A stretch of DNA of 64,000 nucleotides, taken from positions 6,820,001-6,884,000 of the forward strand of contig NZ_SHKK01000001.1 in the NCBI RefSeq assembly GCF_004217135.1. The letters run 5' to 3'. Position numbers and translations under genes: made by a program. Below the pieces are notes generated by a model. The model worked only from the letters and a program-made list of their open reading frames with translations, searched no databases and was not told where the DNA came from. This stretch comes from Micromonospora violae. Lineage in GTDB: Bacteria > Actinomycetota > Actinomycetes > Mycobacteriales > Micromonosporaceae. Shown one piece after another: positions 27,858-36,182 of the stretch; the stretch's first letter is position 1; the number at the start of each line of letters is the position of its first letter.

Positions 27858-28847
27858 GTGACGGACGGAAGCGCTGTCGACATCGACATCGACCTGGACC
27901 ATCCTCCAGCGGACCGGCCCGCGCCGCCGTCCGGCGCGAAGCCCTGGCTGGTCGCCGCCGGCGTCACCGTCCTCGCGGCGGCGCTCGGGTTCACCCTCAC
28001 CCTGCGCTCCGGCGCCGCCCCGGCCTGCGCCGTCGGCCGGGCGCTGGTCGCCGCGCCACCCACCGGCAACGCCACGCACACCGGCAAGGCGACCTTCTAC
28101 GACTCCGAGGGCGCGGGCGGCAACTGCTCCAACCCGGCCGCACCGGCCAACCGGCTCTACGTCGCGCTCGGTCCGACGGAGTACGCCGCCGGCGCCGCCT
28201 GCGGCGGATTCGTCGACGTCGTCGGGCCGAAGGGCACCGTCCGGGTGCTCATCATGGACCAGTGCCCGGAGTGCGAGCCCGGCCACCTCGACCTGTCCCG
28301 TGAGGCGTTCGCCCGGATCGCCGACCCGGTCCAGGGCCTCGTACCGGTCACCTACCGCGCGGTGGTCAACCCGCCGCTACCCGGGCCACTCACCTTCCGG
28401 ATCAAGGAGGGCGCGTCCCAGTGGTGGTTCGCCGTCCGCGTCGGCAACCACGGCAACCCGCTGCGGTCCGTCGAGGTCCGGCAGGGTGACAGCGGCCCCT
28501 GGCAGTCGGCCGCCCGGCAGGACTACAACTACTGGCTGATTCCCTCCGGCGCCGGGCCGGGCCCGTTCAACCTTCGGGTCAGCGACGTGTACGGCAACCG
28601 GGTCACCGTCGGCGGCATTCGGATGGCGCCGGGCCAAGTGCAGAACAGCGCGGTCCGGATGTACACGTCCGGCGCCGGGGCGGCCACCCGGCGTCCGTCC
28701 GCGTCGACCCGGCCACCGACGAACCGGCCCGCCGCCACGCCCACGCCGGCCCGTCGCCCGGTCGAGGTGGCGAGGACGAGCGCGCCGACCACCAGCGCGC
28801 CGGCCACCGGTTCGGCCGGGGCGAACGCCCGCTGGTGTGCGGGCTGA
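27858..28847 (+). CDS. Expansin-like secreted/membrane-anchored protein (DPBB plus CBM63-like)
   Basis: 329 residues: N-terminal membrane anchor (about 30-50), a double-psi beta-barrel domain (about 70-165: THTGKATFYDSEG, then VLIMDQCPECEPGHLDLS with the conserved Asp residues) and a second domain (about 185-265) resembling the expansin carbohydrate-binding domain (GASQWWFAVRVGNH, QDYNYWLIP). A Thr/Pro-rich tail follows. Bacterial expansins loosen cellulose or wall contacts without hydrolysis and aid plant colonisation; that role here is inference. GTG start. A 6-nt direct repeat at 11-bp period lies upstream. Confidence 0.85.
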   Translation: MTDGSAVDIDIDLDHPPADRPAPPSGAKPWLVAAGVTVLAAALGFTLTLRSGAAPACAVGRALVAAPPTGNATHTGKATFYDSEGAGGNCSNPAAPANRLYVALGPTEYAAGAACGGFVDVVGPKGTVRVLIMDQCPECEPGHLDLSREAFARIADPVQGLVPVTYRAVVNPPLPGPLTFRIKEGASQWWFAVRVGNHGNPLRSVEVRQGDSGPWQSAARQDYNYWLIPSGAGPGPFNLRVSDVYGNRVTVGGIRMAPGQVQNSAVRMYTSGAGAATRRPSASTRPPTNRPAATPTPARRPVEVARTSAPTTSAPATGSAGANARWCAG

Positions 28848-28851
28848 CCGC

Positions 28852-29388
28852 TCAGTCGGCGACCGTCAGATCGAGCCACATCAGAATCTCGTCCCGGTCG
28901 TCATCGGGGGCCACCCGCAACGCGCGCGGCAGCCGGCCGATCTCCCGATAGCCGAGGCGGCCGTAGAACTTGTCCAACCCCAGCCCGTCGCGCACCGTGA
29001 CGTGCAGCGCCTCGTGGCCGAACACCCTGCCCAGCCGGGCGGCCTCCACCATCAGCGCCGAGCCGTAGCCGCTGCCCTGGGTGTCCGGGTGGACCATCAC
29101 CCGCTTCAACACACACCAGTGCGCCTTGAGCGGGAAACGGTTGTCACTGAAGATCAACATGGCGGCCAGTCGGCCCCCGGAGTAACCGACCAGCAGCCGG
29201 TCCGGTCCGTCGGCGATGCCGGCGAAGGTTGGATCCGCGATGACGTGCACGTCGGCAGCGGTGACCGGTGGCACGAAGCCGACCGCCCCGCCGGCGTTGC
29301 TGACGTCCACCCACAGGTCGACGATCTCGGCTCGCAGCTGTGGGGTCAGGTCGGGGTCGAGGACGAAGCGCAGACTCACGCCCGCCAT
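28852..29388 (-). CDS. GNAT-family N-acetyltransferase
   Basis: 178 residues with the GNAT fold: beta4 LLVGYSGGRLAAMLIFSD, then the acetyl-CoA loop VLKRVMVHPDTQGSGYGSALM (Q/RxxGxG/A present as QGSGYG), and a C-terminal FYGRLGYREIGR. Substrate not identifiable. Start taken at ATG 29388; GTG 29379 is an alternative three codons in. Monocistronic, convergent with the expansin-like gene (4 nt apart). Confidence 0.88.
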   Translation of the reverse strand: MAGVSLRFVLDPDLTPQLRAEIVDLWVDVSNAGGAVGFVPPVTAADVHVIADPTFAGIADGPDRLLVGYSGGRLAAMLIFSDNRFPLKAHWCVLKRVMVHPDTQGSGYGSALMVEAARLGRVFGHEALHVTVRDGLGLDKFYGRLGYREIGRLPRALRVAPDDDRDEILMWLDLTVAD

Positions 29389-29469
29389 CCTGACCCGGAG
29401 ACCAGGCCCGCGACCCGAAACAGTGACGCGCCCGACACCGCCGCCCAGCAGGTGATCTGTGTCGACCTG

Positions 29470-29552
29470 TGCGGGAGAGGGGATTCGAACCCCCACATCC
29501 TTCCGGATACAGGTTCCTAAGACCTGCGCGGCTGCCGTTACGCCACTCCCGC
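29470..29552 (-). tRNA. tRNA-Leu (anticodon TAG)
   Basis: Minus-strand 83-nt class II tRNA. Acceptor GCGGGAG/CTCCCGC with discriminator A, anticodon loop CTTAGGA (TAG) on stem CAGGT/ACCTG, an extra variable arm, and T-arm GGGGGTTCGAATCCCC. CCA is not encoded. Its 5' 15 nt also encode the end of the upstream HNH gene. Confidence 0.97.
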
Positions 29553-30461
29553 CAACTCCCTGAGTCTAGAGCGTCTGGCTTCGACGGTGTTGAGCCCGGC
29601 CTCCCTGAGAAGGGTCGAGATCGTGCCGTGACTGACTCTGCATCCTTCGCCAGGCAGATTGCGAAGGATGCCGGACAGTCGCTTCGGCCCGGCATCCGGA
29701 TGCGCCAGCGCCTGTTCGATGACCGCGTCGCGACGGGCCGCCGAACGCCAGCTGCGGTTCGGGCGTGCTTTCAATACGCCGTCCTGCTCGAGCCTTCGCC
29801 GAACCTTGTGTAGATACGCCGGGGTCCAACCCAACTGCCGTGCCGCCTCCAAGGCCGTCACCTGCTGGGCGTCGACCCGACCGACGAGGTCGACGATCTC
29901 TGAGCGAGTGGCCGGCCGGCGATCGGAGCTGGCCGCCCCGTCGTGGCGTTCCTCCCCATCGGTCGGCGTCGCGAGGCTGGGGATATCAAAGGCCCGTTTT
30001 CGCCGGCCGGCGTAGGTGGCGGTCTGGCTGTGGCAGTTCGGGCAGAGGAGCCGGAGATTCGGTGGCCGGTTGTCGAGGAAGTCACCGTTTATGTGGTCGA
30101 CGTGCAGGATGAGCGGCGCGCCACGCCACACCGGCCCTATCCCACAGCCCTCGCACTCCTGCGGCACACCGAGTGTGCCCAGCGCCCACTTCAACCGCGC
30201 TCCGGGCGTCCGACGGGACCCTTCGGGCAGCACAACCAGAAGCTGTGCGGAGGTGGTGCGCCGTACACCGCTGCGACCCTTGTTGGGTGCCTGCCTCATG
30301 AAGTGCGACGTGTCGATGCCGAACCGCTTGAGCTGTCGGCTGATGTGCGCGTGCGAGCCACCGCTGACGCGTACGCCGAGCAACCGCATCACCTCGGTGA
30401 TGTTGCGGGCGACGGCGGCAGCGGCGGCCAGCGCTTCGGGCGTGTACTTGTATCGGACCAC
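29538..30461 (-). CDS. HNH endonuclease with C-terminal helix-turn-helix region, overlapping tRNA-Leu
   Basis: 307 residues. N-terminal specificity region (ITEVMRLLGVRVSGGSHAHI, HTH-like), central HNH nuclease (about 100-155) with zinc pairs CEGC and CPNC and the core HVDHINGDFLDNRPPNLRLL, then two HTH-like segments (about 190-225 and 265-295). This is the domain plan of phage-type and homing HNH nucleases. GTG start. Its last codons and TAA stop lie inside the 5' acceptor/D-arm of the co-oriented tRNA-Leu gene, which suggests an ancient insertion next to the tRNA; whether it is still mobile is unknown. Confidence 0.88.
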   Translation of the reverse strand: MVRYKYTPEALAAAAAVARNITEVMRLLGVRVSGGSHAHISRQLKRFGIDTSHFMRQAPNKGRSGVRRTTSAQLLVVLPEGSRRTPGARLKWALGTLGVPQECEGCGIGPVWRGAPLILHVDHINGDFLDNRPPNLRLLCPNCHSQTATYAGRRKRAFDIPSLATPTDGEERHDGAASSDRRPATRSEIVDLVGRVDAQQVTALEAARQLGWTPAYLHKVRRRLEQDGVLKARPNRSWRSAARRDAVIEQALAHPDAGPKRLSGILRNLPGEGCRVSHGTISTLLREAGLNTVEARRSRLRELAGVA

Positions 30462-30491
30462 TGACGGACCGTAGCGAACGGGTTCGACAGA

Positions 30492-30968
30492 TCAGTCCAG
30501 GTCGAGGTCGCGGCGGAGTTTGGCGACGTGCCCGGTGGCCTTCACGTTGTAGAGCGCCCGCTCGATCTTGCCGTCGGCGTCGATCACGAACGTCGAGCGG
30601 ATCACGCCGGTGACGGTCTTGCCGTACAGCTGCTTCTCGCCGTACGCGCCGTACGCGGTCAGCACGGCCTTGTCCGGGTCGGACACCAGCGGGAAGGTGA
30701 TGGCGTCGCGCTCGCGGAACTTCGCCAGCTTCTCCGGCTTGTCCGGGGAGATGCCGACGACCTCGTAGCCGGCGGCCTGGAGTGAGGCGAGCGAGTCGCG
30801 GAAGTCGCAGGCCTGCTTGGTGCAGCCGGGGGTCATCGCGGCCGGGTAGGCGTACAGGACGACCTTGCGGCCTCGCAGGTCGGCGAGGGAGAGCTGGTCG
30901 CCGGTGTCGGTGCCGAGGGTGAATTCGGGCGCGGGGTCACCGGGGGAGAGTCGGTCGGGCGCGGTCAT
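30492..30968 (-). CDS. bcp: Thioredoxin-dependent peroxiredoxin (Bcp/PrxQ)
   Basis: 158 residues. The peroxidatic Cys49 and resolving Cys54 lie in PAAMTPGCTKQACDFRD, the atypical 2-Cys PrxQ pattern; ISPD and VIDADGKI are further family blocks. Reduces hydrogen peroxide and alkyl hydroperoxides with thioredoxin, in the cytosol. Note Ala-Met in PAAMTPG where Lys-Asp or Arg-Ala is common; the T-x-x-C motif itself is intact. Single gene. Confidence 0.95.
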   Translation of the reverse strand: MTAPDRLSPGDPAPEFTLGTDTGDQLSLADLRGRKVVLYAYPAAMTPGCTKQACDFRDSLASLQAAGYEVVGISPDKPEKLAKFRERDAITFPLVSDPDKAVLTAYGAYGEKQLYGKTVTGVIRSTFVIDADGKIERALYNVKATGHVAKLRRDLDLD

Positions 30969-31054
30969 GGCCCGACCCTACCGCCGTGCCCGCCGGTGCC
31001 GTCGCTGCTGGCCGCCCCGGCTTGTCATCTCCGGTAAAGGTGATCATTACCTCG

Positions 31055-31081
31055 CGTTGTTGCCAGACTATGGCAACAACG
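31055..31081. promoter_or_regulatory. 27-bp palindromic operator upstream of cbiM with Nur-box geometry
   Basis: Perfect 11-bp arms CGTTGTTGCCA and TGGCAACAACG around a 5-nt centre, 80 nt before cbiM. The core TTGC-N9-GCAA equals the geometry of the nickel-responsive Nur box (TTGCAA-N5-TTGCAA) of Streptomyces. A second, imperfect palindrome AGGTGATCATTACCT lies just upstream (12 of 15 positions). No cobalamin riboswitch features were seen. Confidence 0.6.
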
Positions 31082-31160
31082 AGGCATGGGAAATAGGCTG
31101 AGCCACGCCGGCCCGGTCGGGGCCCGCTGATGCGTGGGAGGTCGCGTGGAGACACTGGCG

Positions 31161-31862
31161 ATGCACATCTCGAACGGGATCATCGACGGTCCCGTGGCAG
31201 CGATCTTCGCTGCCCTCGCGCTTGCCGCGCTCACCGCCTGCGTTCTGCGCGGCCGGCGTGACCTGGACGACCGGCTGGCCCCGATGGCCGGCCTGGTGGC
31301 GGCGTTCATCTTCGCCGTCCAGATGCTCAACTTCCCGATCTTCACGGCCGGCGTCAGTGGCCACCTGCTCGGTGGCGCGCTCGCCGCCATGCTGGTCGGC
31401 CCGTGGGTCGGCGCGCTCTGCGTGGCCGTGGTGCTTGTCGTACAGGCACTGATCTTCGGTGACGGCGGGGTGGCGATGCTCGGCCTCAACATCACGAACA
31501 TGGCACTGCTCGGCACCGCCGCGGCGTACGCGCTGATCGCGCTGCTGCTGCGGGTGCTGCCCCGCACCCGAGCCGGTCTGGCCGTGACCGCGTTCGTCGC
31601 CGCGACGGTCAGCGTGGTGGTGGCGTCGCAGGGCTTCGTCCTGCAGTACTGGCTGGGTGGCACCACCGACCTGGGCAGCAACCTGGGTGGCCTGGCCGGC
31701 ACGATGGCCGGCGTCCACCTGCTGATCGGCATCGGTGAGGGCCTGATCACCGCGACCACGGTGCTCACCGTCGCGAAGGTACGCCCCGACCTGGTGTACG
31801 CGCTGCGCTCCCTGCGTACGCCCGCCGCTCCCGTCGTCCCGGTCGCCGGAGGTGTCCGATGA
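31161..31862 (+). CDS. cbiM: Cobalt/nickel ECF transporter S component CbiM
   Basis: 233 residues, seven predicted membrane helices. The start is set at ATG 31161 because CbiM/NikM proteins bind the metal with their free N-terminus and His2 (MHISNGIIDGP); upstream GTG starts would destroy this. GGAG lies 9 nt before it. Other family blocks: NFPIFTAGVSGHLLGG with the ligand His, GDGGVAMLGLNITNMALLG and GIGEGLIT. First gene of cbiMNQO; ends in an ATGA overlap with cbiN. Substrate is Co2+ or Ni2+; the upstream Nur-like box favours nickel or dual use (inference). Confidence 0.93.
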   Translation: MHISNGIIDGPVAAIFAALALAALTACVLRGRRDLDDRLAPMAGLVAAFIFAVQMLNFPIFTAGVSGHLLGGALAAMLVGPWVGALCVAVVLVVQALIFGDGGVAMLGLNITNMALLGTAAAYALIALLLRVLPRTRAGLAVTAFVAATVSVVVASQGFVLQYWLGGTTDLGSNLGGLAGTMAGVHLLIGIGEGLITATTVLTVAKVRPDLVYALRSLRTPAAPVVPVAGGVR

Positions 31863-32284
31863 AGAACCGTTCCTGGGCTTTCCTGGCCGGCGGCCTGCTG
31901 GTCGCCCTGCTGCTCGCCGGCGTGGTCAGCAACTACGCCTCGTCGCACCCGGACGGGCTGGACTCGTCGTTGCTCAAGGGCTGCACCGTCGACGCCGACG
32001 ACACCATCGTCGCTGGCAGTTGCCCGGCGCAGCAGGCGAAGGACCACGAGTTGGCCGACAGTCCGCTCGCCGACTACGGCGTGCGGGGGGTGCAGAACAG
32101 CTTCCTGTCCACCGGCCTGTCCGGGGTGCTCGGGGTGCTGGTGACCTTCGCGGTCGGCGCCGGTGGCTTCTGGCTGCTGCGTCGCCGGGGCACCATGCCG
32201 GCCGACGGTGACGCGACGACGTCCGCCGAGGGCGACATCGTGGCGTCCGGCGACGATCGCCGCCACGCCGGCGCCAACGGCTGA
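31859..32284 (+). CDS. cbiN: CbiN/PDGLE-type small membrane subunit
   Basis: 141 residues with two membrane helices flanking an external loop: first helix AFLAGGLLVALLLAGV, the motif HPDGLDSS (PDGLE family), ADSPLADYGVRGV, and the second helix GVLGVLVTFAVGAGGFWLL. In CbiMNQO systems this subunit is needed for metal loading of the S component. ATG overlaps the cbiM stop. The two Cys in the loop are not a family hallmark. Confidence 0.88.
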   Translation: MKNRSWAFLAGGLLVALLLAGVVSNYASSHPDGLDSSLLKGCTVDADDTIVAGSCPAQQAKDHELADSPLADYGVRGVQNSFLSTGLSGVLGVLVTFAVGAGGFWLLRRRGTMPADGDATTSAEGDIVASGDDRRHAGANG

Positions 32285-32298
32285 GCGGGGGTACGCGG

Positions 32299-33069
32299 AT
32301 GGGGGCCGGTCACGGGCACGTGCTGTACCGCGAGTCGGACTCGCCGGTGCACCGGCTCCCGCCCGAGGTCAAGATCGTGGCGATGGTGGTCTTCACCATC
32401 GCCGTGGTGGCCACCCCACGTGCGGCGTTCTGGGCCTTCGGCGCGTACGCCGTGCTGGTGGCGGTGGTGGCGGCGCTGGCCCGGGTGGGCCCACGGTGGC
32501 TGCTCAGCCGGGCGTTGATCGAGCTGCCGTTCGTGCTGTTCGCCGTCGCTCTGCCGTTCCTGGGCAGCGGCGACCGGGTCGAGGTGCTGGGCCTGCGCCT
32601 GTCCGAGGACGGGCTGCACGGGGCGTGGAACATCCTGGCCAAGGGGACGCTGGGGGTGCTCGCCTCGCTGCTGCTCGCGGCGACCACCACCACCCGGGAC
32701 CTGATCGTGGGGTTGGACCGGCTGCACTGCCCGCAGGTGCTCACCCAGATCGCCACGTTCATGCTGCGTTACCTCGACGTGCTCGTCGGCGAGGCGCGGC
32801 GGATGCGGGTGGCGCGGATCTCCCGGGGTGACGACCCGCGCTTCCTGTGGCAGTTGCGCGGCTTCGCCGCCGGGATCGGGGCGTTGTTCCTGCGTGCCTT
32901 CGAGCGCGGCGAGCGGGTCTATCTGGCGATGCTGTCGCGGGGTTACACCGGGCGGATGCCCGCCGTGTGGCAGGGCGAGGGTGCGGCGAGCGTCGGTCAG
33001 TGGCTGGTCGCGGCGACCGTCCCGGTGTTGGCGGTCTCCGTCGCCGCCACCGCCGTGGTGCTGTCATGA
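32299..33069 (+). CDS. cbiQ: ECF transporter transmembrane (T) component CbiQ
   Basis: 256 residues. N-terminal SPVHRLPPEVKIV, then membrane helices and the two coupling-helix motifs with the A-R-G/S signature (MRVARISRGDD and LAMLSRGYTGRMP) that dock on the ATPase. It links ATP hydrolysis by CbiO to toppling of CbiM. 14 nt downstream of cbiN; its stop overlaps the cbiO ATG. Confidence 0.93.
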   Translation: MGAGHGHVLYRESDSPVHRLPPEVKIVAMVVFTIAVVATPRAAFWAFGAYAVLVAVVAALARVGPRWLLSRALIELPFVLFAVALPFLGSGDRVEVLGLRLSEDGLHGAWNILAKGTLGVLASLLLAATTTTRDLIVGLDRLHCPQVLTQIATFMLRYLDVLVGEARRMRVARISRGDDPRFLWQLRGFAAGIGALFLRAFERGERVYLAMLSRGYTGRMPAVWQGEGAASVGQWLVAATVPVLAVSVAATAVVLS

Positions 33070-33824
33070 TCGGTGTCGTGCAGACCGCTGTCTCGCTGGA
33101 CGTTCGGGGCGTTCGCTACGCGTACCCGGACGGGCACGTCGCCCTGCGGGGGGTTGACCTGACCGTGCCGCGCGGCGACCGGGTGGCGTTGCTCGGGCCC
33201 AACGGCGCTGGCAAGACCACGCTGGTGTTGCACCTCAACGGCATCCTCACCCCGACCGAGGGCAGTGTGAACGTCGGCGGGCTGACGGTCAGCCCGGATC
33301 GGGCCACCCTGGCCGAGGTGCGTCGCCGGGTGGGCATCGTCTTTCAGGACCCGGACGACCAGCTGTTCCTGCCCACGGTGGCGGAGGACGTGGCGTTCGG
33401 GCCGGCGAACCTGGGCCTGCGCGGGGCCGAGCTGGCCGCCCGGGTGGACGAGGCGCTCGCCGCCGTGGGGATGAGTGAGCACCGGGACCGCGCCCCGCAG
33501 CACCTGTCGTTCGGGCAGCGCCGCCGGGTGGCGGTGGCCACCGTGCTCGCCATGCACCCGGAGATCCTGGTGCTCGACGAGCCGTCGTCGAACCTGGACC
33601 CGGCGGCCCGTCGTGAGCTCGCCGAGATCCTGCGCGGCCTGCCGGTGACCCTGTTGATGGTCACGCACGACCTGCCGTACGCGGCGGAGCTGTGCGAGCG
33701 TTCGGTGATCCTGGACGGTGGCCGGATCGTCGCCGACGCTCCCACCCTGGATCTGCTGACCGATTCGGCCCTGCTGGCCCGTCACCGTCTTGAGCTTCCC
33801 TACGGCTTCACCCCGCGGCGGTAG
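33066..33824 (+). CDS. cbiO: ECF transporter ATPase CbiO
   Basis: 252 residues. Walker A GPNGAGKTT (about 44-52), Q-loop FQDPDDQLF, ABC signature LSFGQRRRVAVA, Walker B ILVLDEPSSNLD, switch MVTHD. The single ATPase gene implies a homodimer as in group I ECF transporters. ATGA overlap with cbiQ. Its last 17 bp overlap the end of the convergent membrane-protein gene. Confidence 0.94.
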   Translation: MIGVVQTAVSLDVRGVRYAYPDGHVALRGVDLTVPRGDRVALLGPNGAGKTTLVLHLNGILTPTEGSVNVGGLTVSPDRATLAEVRRRVGIVFQDPDDQLFLPTVAEDVAFGPANLGLRGAELAARVDEALAAVGMSEHRDRAPQHLSFGQRRRVAVATVLAMHPEILVLDEPSSNLDPAARRELAEILRGLPVTLLMVTHDLPYAAELCERSVILDGGRIVADAPTLDLLTDSALLARHRLELPYGFTPRR

Positions 33825-34920
33825 CCCGCCGGTCGGTGTCTGCGGCGCGCGGCGATCGGGCGGCGGCCCGTGCGGTGGCGTGCAGGCGGAGGACGCCGGC
33901 GGCGGTCGCTCCGGCACCGGCGATCAGCACCGCCGCCACCATGACGCGGGCGACCTCGGGTGACCAGGGCACCGGGGCGATGGACCGGGCGAACACGGTG
34001 GCGTTCGCCGCGCCGGCGAAGAGTGCCAGGCAGGCCCCGGCCAGTGCCACCACGAAGTCGGCGGACGGGCGGCGGGCCAGCGCGTACCACCCGGCGGCGA
34101 TCGCGCCGAGCCCGGTGAGCAGTGACCAGACCTGCCCGGAGAGCAACCCGACCACCACCGGGCCGACACCCTGCGCGCCGGCGTCCAACTCGCGCCCCAC
34201 CGGGTACACCACGGCGACCGCGCCGCCGACGATCAGCAGCGCACCGAGCGCGGAGAGTGCTCGCCGACCGGCCGTCGCGGCGGCGGCGAGCAGGCCGAGC
34301 GCGCCCACCGCGAGCAGCGCCACGATGGTCACCGCCCACCAGGTGTACGCGTCCGGCGGCGGCACCCAGTCCAGCGTGCCGCCGATCATCACCGGGTCGG
34401 TGCCGTCGCGCAGCGGGATGGTCCAGTCCCGGACCCGGTGCTCGCGGTCCGGTGCGGCGCGTACCGCAGGTGGTGGCGTCGACTCCTGCCACAGTGCGCG
34501 CTGGTCGTGCCACCGCGCGGTGGTGCCGTCGGCGATGCGCCGCCAGGAGGGTGCGGCGGCCGGGTCGGCCTCGGCCGGGAGCGCGGTGTCCCCGTCGATG
34601 GTGCGGTTCAGGTAGGTGGCGGGGGAGCGGTCGTTCTCGAAGACCCCGTCCGGGCCGACGCGCAGGTAGGGCTCTCCGGAGTAGCCGATGACCTCGATGG
34701 TGCGCCCGGTGCGGTTGGTCAACTCCAGTCGGGCGCCCGCCTCGATGACGCGTACCTCAAGCCCTGGCCGCGCCGGCGCGACCCCGGTGGTCCGGGTGCG
34801 GTAGTCGGTGCCGTTCGGTGCGTCCGCGCCGTGCGCGGCGGCGGGGGCCGCGCTGATCAGGGTCGCCACGGCGGCTGCGGCGGCGACCAGGCCGGCGCGG
34901 CCCAGCAGGGTACGGATCAC
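33808..34920 (-). CDS. Secreted/membrane protein of the copper-type envelope module
   Basis: 370 residues: signal peptide ending PAAAHGADAP, an extracytoplasmic beta-rich region of about 185 residues (ITNR-like LELTNRTGRTIEVIGYSGEPYL), then four membrane helices. A His two residues after the predicted cleavage site would be at the mature N-terminus, as in CopC and YcnI, and could bind copper (inference). No characterised family. GTG start overlaps the DsbA-like gene stop (GTGA), so it belongs to that operon; convergent 17-bp overlap with cbiO. Confidence 0.8.
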   Translation of the reverse strand: MIRTLLGRAGLVAAAAAVATLISAAPAAAHGADAPNGTDYRTRTTGVAPARPGLEVRVIEAGARLELTNRTGRTIEVIGYSGEPYLRVGPDGVFENDRSPATYLNRTIDGDTALPAEADPAAAPSWRRIADGTTARWHDQRALWQESTPPPAVRAAPDREHRVRDWTIPLRDGTDPVMIGGTLDWVPPPDAYTWWAVTIVALLAVGALGLLAAAATAGRRALSALGALLIVGGAVAVVYPVGRELDAGAQGVGPVVVGLLSGQVWSLLTGLGAIAAGWYALARRPSADFVVALAGACLALFAGAANATVFARSIAPVPWSPEVARVMVAAVLIAGAGATAAGVLRLHATARAAARSPRAADTDRRATAAG

Positions 34921-35633
34921 TTGCCGGCCGCCGCCACGGCTGCGGTGAGAGCGTCCGGGGTGGGGTTCTCGACGCGCTGACCGTTGACCTTGACGGTCGG
35001 CGTGCCGGTGACGTTGCTCCGGCTGGCGTCGTCGGTGACGTGTTCGGTCCAACCCTTGTACGTCTCGTCCTTCACGCAGCTGCCGAAGGAGCCCCGGTCG
35101 AGGCCCACGCTGGTGCCGATGTCGATCAACTTGTCGTCGGTGAGCCCGGCGCTGCCCTCCGGCGGCTGCTGGGCGAAGAGCGCCTTGGCGTACTCGTGGT
35201 ACTTGCCGCCCGCCGCGGCGCAGCCGGAGGCGGCCGAGGCGCGGGTGGAGTACTCGGTGGTGGAGAAGCGGTTGAGGTACGCGACCGGGTGGTAGACGAC
35301 CTTTGCCTTGTTCTCGGCCACCAACTGTTCGAGCGTCGACCCGCTGGTCTCCTCGAACTGTTTGCAGATCGGGCAGAGGAAGTCCTCGTAGACGTCGATG
35401 GTGACCGGGCCGCTGCCGACGACGATGCCGGTGCCGGCGTCGTTGGCGCCGGGTGGGGTGGTGAAGTCGTCGGAGCGCTGGCTGGACCAGACGGCCCAGC
35501 CGATGACGCCGGCGATGAGCAGGACGACGACCGCGGCGGCGGAGACCCAGATCGTGCGGCGGCGTCGGCGCTCGCGGGCCAACTGCGCACGCACCACCCG
35601 GGCGGCGTCGCGCTGCCCCTTGCGACTACTCAT
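34917..35633 (-). CDS. Membrane-anchored DsbA/thioredoxin-like protein
   Basis: 238 residues: basic N-terminal cytosolic tail, one membrane helix (about 28-49), then a thioredoxin-fold domain with active site CPIC (87-90) in VYEDFLCPICKQF and the cis-Pro loop GTPTVKVNG. Resembles DsbA-type/DSBA-like oxidoreductases (Mycobacterium-type). Probably handles disulfides in exported cuproproteins. ATG 35633 lies inside the last codons of the upstream MauE/DoxX gene, so translation is coupled. Confidence 0.88.
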   Translation of the reverse strand: MSSRKGQRDAARVVRAQLARERRRRRTIWVSAAAVVVLLIAGVIGWAVWSSQRSDDFTTPPGANDAGTGIVVGSGPVTIDVYEDFLCPICKQFEETSGSTLEQLVAENKAKVVYHPVAYLNRFSTTEYSTRASAASGCAAAGGKYHEYAKALFAQQPPEGSAGLTDDKLIDIGTSVGLDRGSFGSCVKDETYKGWTEHVTDDASRSNVTGTPTVKVNGQRVENPTPDALTAAVAAAGK

Positions 35634-36150
35634 CCTCGTCCTCCACAACGGGTTCGCCGGACAACCACCCGTCCACGGATACCGGCGTACGCGGCCAGAT
35701 CAGCAGAAATCCGGCCAGAACCAAGAATCCCAGGTCCCGGAGGATCTCCGGGAGGTAACTGGGTGCCTGCCCCGCCGCCAGTTGCCCGCCGCTGCCGAAG
35801 CAGCCGCAGTCGATGGCCAGCCCGCGCGCCCAGGCCGAGGCGATCCCCGCGATGAAGACCACCAGCAGCGTGGCGGAGACCCCGGCGACGAGCCGGGTGG
35901 CCAGCCCGAGCAGCAGCAGCACGCCCAATGCCAGCTCGACGAAGGGCAGCGCCGCGCCGACCACGGTGGCCACGTCGTACGGCAACACCTGGTACGCGTT
36001 GACCGCCCGCCCGGAGGCGGCGAGGTCGCTGACCTTCGACGCGCCGGCGACCAGCCAGACGGCGGCGAGGCCGAACCGGGCCGCGAGGCCGAGCCAGGGG
36101 CGGACCAGGGGCCACCGGCCGCCTCGGGTGGAAGGTGCAGTCACGCTCAT
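35626..36150 (-). CDS. MauE/DoxX family membrane protein
   Basis: 174 residues, four membrane helices. VWLVAGASKVSD and FVELALGVLLLLG are DoxX/MauE hallmarks, and the loop IDCGCFGSGG supplies the Cys pair found in MauE-type proteins that exchange electrons with thioredoxin-like partners. Co-encoded with the DsbA-like protein, it may recycle it at the membrane (inference). Follows the ECF sigma gene by 32 nt. Confidence 0.88.
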   Translation of the reverse strand: MSVTAPSTRGGRWPLVRPWLGLAARFGLAAVWLVAGASKVSDLAASGRAVNAYQVLPYDVATVVGAALPFVELALGVLLLLGLATRLVAGVSATLLVVFIAGIASAWARGLAIDCGCFGSGGQLAAGQAPSYLPEILRDLGFLVLAGFLLIWPRTPVSVDGWLSGEPVVEDEDE

Positions 36151-36182
36151 TTGTCGTCCCGTCCGCGCCGGAAGTTCCGGGT

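Noticed and set aside
30969..31160. Cobalamin riboswitch before cbiM
   Set aside because: No B12-box-like conserved sequence was found; a palindromic operator is present instead.
31134..31160. Upstream GTG starts of cbiM
   Set aside because: They would bury the Met-His N-terminus that CbiM/NikM proteins use as metal ligands.
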